Shown in pieces: positions 14,918 to 22,513 of a stretch of DNA of 23,785 nucleotides. Where the stretch lies: positions 1 to 23,785 of the forward strand of contig JAEEKM010000166.1 of assembly GCA_016282455.1 (NCBI GenBank), written 5' to 3'. The notes under the pieces were generated by a model that worked only from the letters and a program-made list of their open reading frames with translations, searched no databases and was not told the origin of the DNA. The position numbers and the translations under genes were made by a program. Source of the stretch: Treponema sp. (GTDB taxonomy: Bacteria; Spirochaetota; Spirochaetia; Treponematales; Treponemataceae). How positions within the stretch are numbered: the stretch's first letter is position 1; the number at the start of each line of letters is the position of its first letter.

Positions 14918-17329
14918 CTACATTACAAGTTTTATTTCGTTTTCTTCAGAAAGCATTTTTTCACTGATGTAGTTTTCAGAAAATTCTTTTCCGTTAACAT
15001 ACAGTTTTGTAAAACCACTTTCTTTTCCTTCTGGGTTTTCCACGGTGATGTTAAGTTTTTTTCCGCGGAAGCTTTTTTTCATTGTAAAGGATTTCCATTC
15101 TTTTGGAACAGAGGGAGAAAGTTTAAGTCCGTTAAAGTCAGGCCTTATGCCGAGAATTCCTTCTACGCAGCCTACCATGATTGTAGAAGCCGTTCCCGTA
15201 AGCCAGTGCACGTGACTTCTTCCAAAGTGAGGGCTTGCTTTTCCTTCCGTAAACTGACCGTAGCAGTAAGGTTCAAGTTTTCTTATGTCTGCAATTTTGT
15301 TCTGGGCAGCAGGTGCGTTTTCCATAAAATACCTGAAGGCTCTCTCACCGTGACCGCACAAACTTTCTGCAAGAATAATCCAGCCCTGAGACTGAGAGAA
15401 TATTCCTGCATTTTCTTTTACGCCTGCATTGTAAATAACTGCAAGTGCTCCTTCAAAGGCGTGGGCATGGTAAGGGGGATCCATGAGAAGAAGACCGTAT
15501 TCGGTGTTAAGATTTTTCTCTACGGAAGAAAGTGCTGCCTCTGCCTGTTCGGGATTTGCAAGTCCTGAAATGACAGACCAGCTCTGGGGGTTAAGCCACA
15601 TGTTTGCTTCCGCATCATCCCGTTTACCGATTGTTTCTCCCGCTTCCGTAAAGCCACGGATAAATCTGTCTTCATTCCAGCAAAGTTTGTTTAAAAGTTT
15701 TCCAAACTCCTTTTGTTTTTCTGTTATGTAGGAAATATATTCGCTGTCCTTTTTGTATTCTGCAAAATGTTTAATCACACTCATTGCATAATAGAACTGG
15801 AAGGCAACAAAAGTTGATTCACCGTTTTTACCAAGGCGCAGGCAGTCGTTCCAGTCAGCGTAAAGACCGGCAGGAAGTCCGTGGGGACCTAAGCGTTCCA
15901 TGGAAAAATTTATTGCTCTTTTTAGGTGTTCATAAACACTTGCCGAATCTTTGTTTGCAAAGGGAATTACTTCATCAATAAAAGAGAGGTTTCCGGTTTC
16001 TGAAATGTACTTGTATACAGTCGGGAAAAGCCAGAGAGCATCATCTGCCCTGTAAGCGGGATGTCCGGTTTCTTTTACATAGGAAGGATCATCGGGAGTG
16101 TCCTCATGTCCTGCATTATGCGTAAACTTTACAAGAGGAAGTCCTCCTCCGTTATCAACCTGCGCCGAAAGCATGAAGCGGATTTTTTCAAGAGCCATTT
16201 CCGGTGCAAGATGAATTATTCCCTGAATGTCCTGCACTGTGTCCCGGTAACCGTATCCGTTTCTTAAACCGCAGTAAATAAAGGAAGCAGCACGACTCCA
16301 GATGAAGGTCATAAAACAGTTGTAGGCATTCCAGGTGTTAATCATTGTGTTAAACTCTTTGCTCGGAGTATTTACCTGAAAGTTTTCAAACTTTGAATGC
16401 CACCAGTTTTTAAGTTCTGCAAGTTCTTTAGAACAAGTCTCTTTTGTATTCTCATAAGGAAGAATGCATTTTTCTGCTTCGTCGGAATATTTCATTCCAA
16501 GAATAAAGGCAATGTCTTTTTCTTCCCCGGGTTCAAGTTCAATCACTGTGGAAAGGGCACCGCAAGAATTTTCATTATAAGAAAGTTCTCCGCCGAGGTT
16601 TCCTTTTTCAACGCCAGTGGGGTTATTGTAACTGTGGTAGAGTCCTAAAAAGGCTTCTTTGTCTCCGCAGTAAGAGGAAACAGGATTTCCTGCAAGGGCA
16701 AAAAATCTTTCGGTTACGATTTTGTTGTCTACAGGCTTATCCTTTTCTACGTCAGAGAGATTTCCGTGCACCTGCTGTGTGATTCTGTTTTTTTCAAAAA
16801 GGGTTCTTCCGATAAAAAGTGAGTACTGAAGATTTACCTGATCCTGTTCGTAGTTTGAATTGTTTGTAAACTCTGCATATCCTGTAACGGTAAGGGAACG
16901 TTTTTTATTGCTTTTGTTTACAAGCTTCAGGTTCCATACTTCATGACTTTTTCCAAGCGGAACATAATAGAGGGCCTGTGAATGAATGTCAGAATAATCT
17001 GCGGTCATTATTGTGTAGGCGGTTCCGTGCCTGCACTGACTTTTGTATTCAGAAAGACTTTTTGCAACCGGCTGCCAGGATGCAGACCAGTAGTCCCCGT
17101 TTTCATTGTCACGGATGTAAATGTAACGGCCGGGTTTATCTTCTGCATTAAAAACGTAACGGAGTATTCTTCCGTTTGCGCCTGACTTTGCAAAACTGTA
17201 ACCGCCTGCGTTGTTGGAAATAACTGCTCCATATTCAGGAGAGCCAAGATAATTTGCCCAGGGCGAAGGGGTGTCCGGGCGGGTAATCACATACTCTCTT
17301 TTTTCATCATCAAAATAACCGTATTCCAT
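14918..17329 (-). CDS. GH94 disaccharide phosphorylase, probably cellobiose phosphorylase
   Basis: This is a cytoplasmic phosphorylase of 803 residues that splits a beta-linked disaccharide with phosphate into alpha-glucose 1-phosphate (or the corresponding sugar phosphate) and a free sugar, saving one ATP. The N-terminus YGYFDDEKREYVITRPDTPSPW and the N-terminal beta-sandwich (to about 290) are typical of GH94. The alpha/alpha barrel carries RNGYGYRDTVQD (356-367) and YADWNDCLRLG (490-500) with the catalytic Asp of the DWND motif. KENAGIFSQSQGW (638-650) and SPHFGRSHVHWLTGTAS (699-715) form the phosphate and sugar pocket. No signal peptide is present, and the length fits cellobiose phosphorylase (about 810), not cellodextrin phosphorylase (about 980). 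AAGGAG is 7 bases before the ATG, next to the stop of the GH3 gene. N,N'-diacetylchitobiose phosphorylase has similar motifs, so the substrate rests mainly on context. Confidence 0.85.
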   Translation of the reverse strand: MEYGYFDDEKREYVITRPDTPSPWANYLGSPEYGAVISNNAGGYSFAKSGANGRILRYVFNAEDKPGRYIYIRDNENGDYWSASWQPVAKSLSEYKSQCRHGTAYTIMTADYSDIHSQALYYVPLGKSHEVWNLKLVNKSNKKRSLTVTGYAEFTNNSNYEQDQVNLQYSLFIGRTLFEKNRITQQVHGNLSDVEKDKPVDNKIVTERFFALAGNPVSSYCGDKEAFLGLYHSYNNPTGVEKGNLGGELSYNENSCGALSTVIELEPGEEKDIAFILGMKYSDEAEKCILPYENTKETCSKELAELKNWWHSKFENFQVNTPSKEFNTMINTWNAYNCFMTFIWSRAASFIYCGLRNGYGYRDTVQDIQGIIHLAPEMALEKIRFMLSAQVDNGGGLPLVKFTHNAGHEDTPDDPSYVKETGHPAYRADDALWLFPTVYKYISETGNLSFIDEVIPFANKDSASVYEHLKRAINFSMERLGPHGLPAGLYADWNDCLRLGKNGESTFVAFQFYYAMSVIKHFAEYKKDSEYISYITEKQKEFGKLLNKLCWNEDRFIRGFTEAGETIGKRDDAEANMWLNPQSWSVISGLANPEQAEAALSSVEKNLNTEYGLLLMDPPYHAHAFEGALAVIYNAGVKENAGIFSQSQGWIILAESLCGHGERAFRYFMENAPAAQNKIADIRKLEPYCYGQFTEGKASPHFGRSHVHWLTGTASTIMVGCVEGILGIRPDFNGLKLSPSVPKEWKSFTMKKSFRGKKLNITVENPEGKESGFTKLYVNGKEFSENYISEKMLSEENEIKLVM

Positions 17330-17344
17330 AATGCTGCTCCTTAT

Positions 17345-20137
17345 TTATTTGTTTGTGTTAAGTCCCAAATCTTTTTCTGTGTTTGCAGGAAGTCTTTTGT
17401 CTGAACGAATTGAAACTTCCAGAAGATTTATTCCTGCTTTTGTTTCCTTTGCTTCCACTTTGTAAAAGCCCTTAAAGAGATGCGGCTGGCCCACTGTAGC
17501 GGACATGGGTTTTCCCTGAGTGCTGCGGCATGAAAAAGAACCTGCCACTTTTCCGTTAAGAAGAAGGTTTGTTACAGACTGGGAAAGATCATCTGCTTCC
17601 TTTACAAAAGTTCCGCTTATGTTGTAAACGCCTTCTTCTTCTATTTTTATCCATGTATATTTGTTTTCTGCAAAAGAGAAGTTTCCCTCTCCGGTAAAAA
17701 CTTTTTCCCCATAAGAAATGTTTTTTTCTTCAGCCTGAATTTCCATTTCATTCCTCAGGGGCTTTAAGGGATTTTTTGCAGCCTTTGTTTTCATGAGAAA
17801 TAAAAGAATGTCTTTTGCAGAACGCTGTATTTCTGCACGGGAAAGTTTTTCTTCTGCAAGGTCAGAGGAAAGATTGTCTCCCAAACCGTTTTTGTCTGCG
17901 CTGTCGTTTGGAACAACCATGTAAAGGTTTGTACGTGCCCTTACCATTGCAGAAAGGTTTTTTGTAGAAGGGGCTGACTCTTTGTTTCCGTTAACACAGT
18001 CAGTCATGCCGGCCCACCAGTCAGTCATCACAATGCCAGAAAAATTCCACTCTCCGCGAAGAATGCTCTGGGTAAGGTCGTAGTTAGAAGCGCACCACAT
18101 TCCGTTTAGTCCGTTGTAGGAAGTCATTATGGCAGAAGCGTTTCCTTCTTTAACAGCAATTTCAAAGGGTTTTAAATAAATCTCCCTGAGTGCCCTCTCT
18201 GAAACAATTGAGTTTTCTGTTCTTCTGTGGCTCTCCTGGTTGTTGCAGGCAAAGTGTTTTATTGTTCCTATCGCACCGCTCATTGAAAGTCCCCTCACTG
18301 CCGCAGCGGCAATTTTTCCGCTTAGAAGAGGGTCTTCTGAGTAATACTCAAAGTTTCTTCCGTTAAGGGGATTACGGTGGATGTTACAGCCGGGTCCCAG
18401 CAAAAGGTCTATGTTCTTTTCATAAAGTTCCTGTCCCACCACTGCATATAAATCTTCCACAAGAGTGTCGTTCCAGGTAGAGGCAAGAAGTGTTCCTGTT
18501 GGAATAAGAGAGGCTTCTTCTCCCGTATCAAGTCTTATTCCGGAAGGACCGTCTGCACAGCCTGCAACAGGAATGTGATACTTGTCATGAAGGGCATCAC
18601 TTGTTCCGCCAAAAGCCGAGGCAATTCCTGCAGTAACTTTACGGCTCATCATTCCTTCGCCACGGACAAGAGTTATAAGTTCTTCATCCGTAAGCTGTGC
18701 AATAAAAGCGTTAATGAGTTTGGGGTCTCTCTGTATGTCTTCAAAAAGAAGGTTCCGGTTGCCGATGAATTTTATTTCTTTAGGAATGTTCTGATTTATT
18801 TTTTCTACGAGGCTGCTTTTGTTAAGGGGAACCTTTGTGTTTTCTTCCACCGTGCACAGTCGTTCAAAGGAAATGCGGGGGGCACAGGACTGACTGCATT
18901 CTTTTATGACTTTAGTGCTTGTAAGTTTAAAAGTCTTTTTGTCGTCAAAGAAAACTTCAGAAAGATTTTTACTGCTGTTTCCAAAAAGAAAATGATAGTT
19001 TCCTTTTTCAAGAACATAAGCGTTTGCAAAACCTGAAAGTCCGCTGTCGTCGTAAGAGGAAATGCTGTATTCGGAGAATGAAATTTCTATTCTGCAGCTT
19101 TCACCAGGGGAAAGTTCAGGTGTTTTTTTGTAACCGCAGAGAACTCGTTTGCTTTTACCGATTTTTCCCTGGGGGCACTCTGCATAAACCTGTACCACTT
19201 CCTTTCCTTTTTCATTTCCTGTATTTGTAACGGAAACTTTTACGCAGAAAAGAGAATCGCTGTAGGAAATACTTTCTGCTTCAAGGGAAAAACTTGTGTA
19301 GCCCAGACCAAAACCAAATGGAAAAAGAATTTTCTCTTTTGCAAAAGTGTAAAAATATCTGTAGCCAACAAAAATATCTTCTTTGTAAAATTCATTTTCT
19401 GCAGAACCAAAATATTGTGTAGAGGGATAGTCGTCTATGGAAAGGGCAATTGTGTCTGTGAGTTTTCCGGAGGGGTATCTTTTTCCGCAGAGGGTATCTA
19501 CAAGTCCGCTTCCTCCGTCCATGCCTCCATGCCAGCAGAAAAGCAGACCTTTTATTTTATTTGCAAAGGGTTTTTCTAAAAGCCAGCTCAAGTCAATGAT
19601 GTTGGGAACATTCAGGACGACAATGACCTGTGAAAAAAAAGTGCAGATTTCTTCAAGACATTTTTTTTCATCATCAGTAAGAAACCAGCTTCCTTTTTCT
19701 GCCTTGTTATCCATGTCTTCACCGGCTGTGCGGCCAAGAACATAAATTGCTTTTTGAGTTTTTTTACAGTTGGCGGAAAGAAATTTTTTGTCAAAAGTCA
19801 TTTCTTTCTGAAACCAGGGTTCACTTGCCCATTCGCCGTTTCCATTGTCAAAGGGATTGTCTTTTATCCATTCTCTATATGTGTTAAGAAGTTTCTGGTT
19901 TATGTGAGGAATAATTTCCCCTTCTTCCCTTAAGCGATCAAATCCGTCAATAAGATTTCTTGAATAGGGAACATGAACTGAGCCCCCTGAACCAGTACCG
20001 CTTTTGTAAAAGTCAAGCTGACAGCGGCCGAAGATGGAAATTTCATCATCACCTTTAAGGGGGAGAACAGAATCTTTGTTTTTTAGAAGAACGCATCCTT
20101 CTGCTATGGCAATGCGGTTTAAAATTTCCTTGGTCAT
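17345..20137 (-). CDS. GH3 beta-glucosidase with permuted (C-terminal-first) domain order
   Basis: This is a retaining exo-glycosidase of 930 residues that would release glucose from cello-oligosaccharides. It has no signal peptide, so it should act on imported sugars. The parts normally at the C-terminus come first: AEGCVLLKNKDSVLPL (12-27), GRTAGEDMDN (135-144), HGGMDGGSGLVDTLCG (203-218) and YPSGKL, then a fibronectin-III-like domain (about 295-400). The catalytic barrel follows at about 455-750 with ADGPSGIR (Asp529), GRNFEYYSEDP (593-603), IKHFACNNQE (626-635) and nucleophile Asp706 in VMTDWWAG. A beta-sandwich-like tail (about 800-915) ends the protein. This order is known from rumen beta-glucosidases of Ruminococcus albus and Butyrivibrio. 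The ATG has no clear ribosome site. It begins the tight GH3-GH94-GH5 run and lies 64 bases after araC. Beta-xylosidase or glucuronidase activity is a less likely alternative. Confidence 0.88.
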   Translation of the reverse strand: MTKEILNRIAIAEGCVLLKNKDSVLPLKGDDEISIFGRCQLDFYKSGTGSGGSVHVPYSRNLIDGFDRLREEGEIIPHINQKLLNTYREWIKDNPFDNGNGEWASEPWFQKEMTFDKKFLSANCKKTQKAIYVLGRTAGEDMDNKAEKGSWFLTDDEKKCLEEICTFFSQVIVVLNVPNIIDLSWLLEKPFANKIKGLLFCWHGGMDGGSGLVDTLCGKRYPSGKLTDTIALSIDDYPSTQYFGSAENEFYKEDIFVGYRYFYTFAKEKILFPFGFGLGYTSFSLEAESISYSDSLFCVKVSVTNTGNEKGKEVVQVYAECPQGKIGKSKRVLCGYKKTPELSPGESCRIEISFSEYSISSYDDSGLSGFANAYVLEKGNYHFLFGNSSKNLSEVFFDDKKTFKLTSTKVIKECSQSCAPRISFERLCTVEENTKVPLNKSSLVEKINQNIPKEIKFIGNRNLLFEDIQRDPKLINAFIAQLTDEELITLVRGEGMMSRKVTAGIASAFGGTSDALHDKYHIPVAGCADGPSGIRLDTGEEASLIPTGTLLASTWNDTLVEDLYAVVGQELYEKNIDLLLGPGCNIHRNPLNGRNFEYYSEDPLLSGKIAAAAVRGLSMSGAIGTIKHFACNNQESHRRTENSIVSERALREIYLKPFEIAVKEGNASAIMTSYNGLNGMWCASNYDLTQSILRGEWNFSGIVMTDWWAGMTDCVNGNKESAPSTKNLSAMVRARTNLYMVVPNDSADKNGLGDNLSSDLAEEKLSRAEIQRSAKDILLFLMKTKAAKNPLKPLRNEMEIQAEEKNISYGEKVFTGEGNFSFAENKYTWIKIEEEGVYNISGTFVKEADDLSQSVTNLLLNGKVAGSFSCRSTQGKPMSATVGQPHLFKGFYKVEAKETKAGINLLEVSIRSDKRLPANTEKDLGLNTNK

Positions 20138-20143
20138 AGCAAC

Positions 20144-20149
20144 ATTGTA
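20144..20149 (-). promoter_or_regulatory. Weak -10-like element directly before the GH3 start codon
   Basis: TACAAT (20149-20144, minus strand) matches 5 of 6 bases of a -10 box and would start transcription at about the A of the ATG at 20137. No -35 is convincing (AGTTTT at 17 bases). The GH3 gene otherwise lacks a ribosome site, so it may be read from an almost leaderless message or from the araC transcript. Confidence 0.25.
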
Positions 20150-20201
20150 TGAATGGATGCGGTGAGAAAACTATCATTTTTTTATTCTTTTTTTCAGATG
20201 A

Positions 20202-20954
20202 TTATTTTTTACTTTCGTTATCTGTAAGTTTGTTCCGGAAATTCATCGTGCGGAATTTTTTGGGAGTGAGTCCGGTGCTTTTTTTGAACACACTGATGAA
20301 ATGACTTTCTGAGCTGAAACAGAGATAATTGGAAATATCTGTAGTTGTGTATTCGGTAAATACCAGCAGGTTCTTTGCGGCATCTATTTTTTTGTCGGCA
20401 ATGTACTGGGCAATTGTAACGCCCACTTCTGCATGAAAAAGTTTTGAAAGATAGGAAGGACTTAAGTTTGCGGCATCTGCAAGGTCTTCCAGAAGAATGC
20501 GGGAATGCAGGTTGTCATAAATGTAGTCAATGCAAAGGGTAATGGGTTTGGAATAGAGGTGTTTTGTTTTTACCTGCTGCATTCTTTTAACGTAGGCTTC
20601 ACAAAGTTCCTTGTGAATTTCTGCAACGCTTTCAAAAGAATTACAGGTATCTATCTTGCGGATATAAATGTCACTCAGGTTGTAGGCCGCTTCCATTTCC
20701 AGTCCGCCTTCTATGCAGTATCTGGTTATGAAAGAAACAGTTATTATTGTATGATACTTTAGGTTTCTTAAGGGATTTTCGCTTAACTTTCCAAAGCCTT
20801 CGCCTGAAATGGGTTTAAAGAGACGCTTCATTTCTTCCATATCACCGTTGCGGATGCTCTGGTAAAAAGCCATCTCTCTGTCGTAGGGGATATGATTTAT
20901 GAGATGCTCTCTGTTTCTGAACTCAATTCTAGTAAGGTCTTCCTTTATTCCCAT
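20202..20954 (-). CDS. AraC-family transcriptional regulator
   Basis: This is a DNA-binding regulator of 250 residues. The C-terminal AraC domain covers about 138-240. The first helix-turn-helix includes LEDLADAANLSPSYLSKLF (about 155-173). The second, about 203-226, is followed by the hallmark FKKSTGLTPKKFR (223-235). The N-terminal 135 residues are helical, with NPLRNLKY and an EGGLEMEAAYNLSDIYI phrase seen in many anaerobe AraC proteins, and not the cupin sugar-binding fold of AraC itself. The frame could start at a TTG (20966), but the ATG at 20954 has GGAG 6 bases upstream and is preferred. It sits between the glucan enzyme genes and the divergent transporter genes, so control of both by a cellodextrin-type signal is inferred. 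Direct repeats in its promoter region suggest it also controls itself. Confidence 0.88.
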   Translation of the reverse strand: MGIKEDLTRIEFRNREHLINHIPYDREMAFYQSIRNGDMEEMKRLFKPISGEGFGKLSENPLRNLKYHTIITVSFITRYCIEGGLEMEAAYNLSDIYIRKIDTCNSFESVAEIHKELCEAYVKRMQQVKTKHLYSKPITLCIDYIYDNLHSRILLEDLADAANLSPSYLSKLFHAEVGVTIAQYIADKKIDAAKNLLVFTEYTTTDISNYLCFSSESHFISVFKKSTGLTPKKFRTMNFRNKLTDNESKK

Positions 20955-20960
20955 AAAAGT

Positions 20961-20964
20961 CTCC
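20961..20964 (-). promoter_or_regulatory. Ribosome-binding site deciding the araC-type start
   Basis: GGAG at 20964-20961 on the minus strand is 6 bases from the ATG at 20954 and overlaps the alternative TTG start at 20966, which it cannot serve. Confidence 0.7.
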
Positions 20965-20991
20965 AAAAATTTGCGAAAAAGGGGGGCTGAT

Positions 20992-21021
20992 TGATATTTT
21001 TAACAAAAATCTGATATTTTT
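20992..21021. repeat. 10-bp direct repeat, candidate operator of the AraC-type regulator
   Basis: TGATATTTTT occurs at 20992-21001 and 21012-21021, exactly 20 bp apart. AraC-family monomers usually bind direct repeats spaced by about two helical turns. The copies overlap both divergent promoter candidates. Confidence 0.55.
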
Positions 21022-21025
21022 TCAA
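20997..21025 (-). promoter_or_regulatory. Candidate promoter of the AraC-type regulator gene
   Basis: On the minus strand, TTGAAA (21025-21020, 5 of 6) is followed after 17 bases by TAAAAA (21002-20997, 4 of 6). It overlaps the direct repeats and the divergent transporter promoter candidate. The AT-rich sequence makes chance matches likely. Confidence 0.4.
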
Positions 21026-21029
21026 TAAT
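21000..21029 (+). promoter_or_regulatory. Candidate promoter of the sugar transporter operon
   Basis: TTAACA (21000-21005, 5 of 6) is followed after 18 bases by AATAAT (21024-21029, 5 of 6), giving a start near 21036. An alternative -10 is TTTAAT (21045-21050) with a poor -35, which would place the repeat at 21012-21021 just upstream of the -35, as expected for an AraC-type activator. Confidence 0.45.
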
Positions 21030-21091
21030 AGCAGACTTACAATTTTTAATGATGAGACAAAACTAAGAAACATTTCTTAAGGAGGAATGAT

Positions 21092-22408
21092 ATGAAAAAG
21101 ACAGTTATTTCAGTTTTGGCTGCAATGCTTTGTGTGCTGGGTCTTGGTGTTTCCTGCACTAAGACAACAGGTGACGGTAAGGTTTTGAATATCTATGCCT
21201 TTAACACTGAGTTTAAGGAAAGATTTGATTCTTACTGTGCAAAAAATATTCCGTCTGATATTCAGGTGAACTGGGTTATCACTCCAACAACAGACAGTGC
21301 TTATCAGAAAAAACTTGATGAAGCTCTTCTGCGCCAGGCAAAAACTCCTGCTGACAAAAAGATTGACATCTTCCTGGTAGAAGCAGACTATGCCCTTAAG
21401 TATGTGGATTCTGATTTTACACTTGATGTTTTTAAAGATATTGGTCTTTCAGAAGCAGATGTTGCACAGCAGTATAAGTACACCAAAGATGTGATGACTG
21501 ATGCAAACGGTTCCCTCAAGGGACTTTCATGGCAGGCAACTCCAGGTGGATTTGTTTACCGCCGTTCAATTGCAAAAGATGTGCTTGGAACAGATGATCC
21601 TGACGAAGTTGGAAAAGCCTTAAGTGACTGGGATAAGTTTGACGCTGTGGCTGCAAAAGCAAAGGCAAAGGGTTATTTCATGCTCTCCGGTTATACAGAT
21701 GACTTCCGTGCCTTCAGCGACAACATGTCTACTCCCTGGGTTGTTGATGACAAGATTATGATTGACCCCCAGATTACAAAATGGATTGAGCAGACAAAGC
21801 GCTACACAGAACTTGGTTACAACAACCGCGCCGGTCTCTGGAGTCCTGAAAGCAGTAAGGGCATGACAAAGACTGGAAAAGTATTCGGTTACTTCGGTCC
21901 TGCCTGGTTCATTGATTTTGTTATGGCACCAAACTCACTTGAAGATCCCAACGGCGAGAAAAAGTTTGGTAACGGTTCTTATGGTGACTGGGCTTTCTGC
22001 AAGGGACCTCAGTCTTACTCATGGGGCGGAACCTGGATTTGCGGTGCTAAGGGTTCAGACAACATTGCTTTGATTAAAGACATTCTTTACACAGTCTGCT
22101 GTGACGAAGATACAATGACCCGTCTTGCAATGGAAAAGGGTGACTTTACAAACAACATCAGTGCAATGGAAAAAGTTGCCGCAAGTGACTACAAGAATGA
22201 CTTCCTCGGCGGACAGAACCACATCCTCTTCTTCCTTGAATCTGCAAAGTCCGTGGACAGAAGCTGCATCTCCATGTACGACCTTGGCATGGCAGAAAAA
22301 CTTCAGGGGGCAATGAGCGATTACTTCAATAACATTGTCACAGAAGAAAAGGCATGGGAAAACTTCTACCGCTCAATTAAGGAAACTTATCCAAACCTGA
22401 GTAAGTAG
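21092..22408 (+). CDS. Sugar ABC transporter substrate-binding lipoprotein
   Basis: This is an extracytoplasmic solute-binding lipoprotein of 438 residues of the carbohydrate (family 1, MalE-like) type that would hand oligosaccharides to the downstream permeases. Residues 1-21 are a lipoprotein signal with lipobox LGVSC, and Cys22 is the lipidation site. The mature part begins with KVLNIYAF, has the inter-lobe phrase IDIFLVEADYALKYV (about 92-106), LKGLSWQATPGGFVYRRSIAKDVLG (about 142-166), and many exposed aromatic residues (SYGDWAFCKGPQSYSWGGTWICG near 295-320) suited to stacking on sugars. The ATG has a perfect AAGGAGG 6 bases upstream (21079-21085). It starts the plus-strand transporter operon, divergent from the AraC-type regulator. 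The neighbouring glucanase, phosphorylase and glucosidase suggest cello-oligosaccharides as ligand; this is inference. Confidence 0.9.
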   Translation: MKKTVISVLAAMLCVLGLGVSCTKTTGDGKVLNIYAFNTEFKERFDSYCAKNIPSDIQVNWVITPTTDSAYQKKLDEALLRQAKTPADKKIDIFLVEADYALKYVDSDFTLDVFKDIGLSEADVAQQYKYTKDVMTDANGSLKGLSWQATPGGFVYRRSIAKDVLGTDDPDEVGKALSDWDKFDAVAAKAKAKGYFMLSGYTDDFRAFSDNMSTPWVVDDKIMIDPQITKWIEQTKRYTELGYNNRAGLWSPESSKGMTKTGKVFGYFGPAWFIDFVMAPNSLEDPNGEKKFGNGSYGDWAFCKGPQSYSWGGTWICGAKGSDNIALIKDILYTVCCDEDTMTRLAMEKGDFTNNISAMEKVAASDYKNDFLGGQNHILFFLESAKSVDRSCISMYDLGMAEKLQGAMSDYFNNIVTEEKAWENFYRSIKETYPNLSK

Positions 22409-22420
22409 TTTTGTAAAAAT

Positions 22421-22484
22421 ACTGGGGAAGGAGCGAAATCCTGAAATAAGTTCTGGGTGACCATGGACACCCGCCTTCCCTGGT
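22421..22484 (+). other. Intercistronic RNA stem structure between binding protein and permease genes
   Basis: ACTGGGGAAGG (22421-22431) can pair with CCTTCCCTGGT (22474-22484) over 11 positions, with two G-U pairs in RNA. Inside, GGGTG (22455-22459) pairs with CACCC (22468-22472). No U-tract follows, so it is not a classic terminator. Such structures after binding-protein genes often protect the upstream message from 3' decay, allowing more binding protein than permease. Confidence 0.6.
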
Positions 22485-22504
22485 GGTTTAGATTTAATCT
22501 TGAT

Positions 22505-22508
22505 GAGG
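22505..22508 (+). promoter_or_regulatory. Ribosome-binding site deciding the MalF-type permease start
   Basis: GAGG at 22505-22508 is 5 bases before the ATG at 22514. The longer frame from GTG 22457 begins inside the intercistronic hairpin and has no ribosome site. Confidence 0.65.
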
Positions 22509-22513
22509 TTTAT

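Noticed and set aside
20138..20201. Terminator between the AraC-type gene and the GH3 gene
   Set aside because: The spacer is A-rich on the transcribed strand with no GC-rich hairpin before a U-tract; read-through seems possible.
22457..22513. 19-codon N-terminal extension of the MalF-type permease from a GTG
   Set aside because: The region is the intercistronic inverted repeat, the start has no ribosome site, and the ATG at 22514 has GAGG at good spacing.
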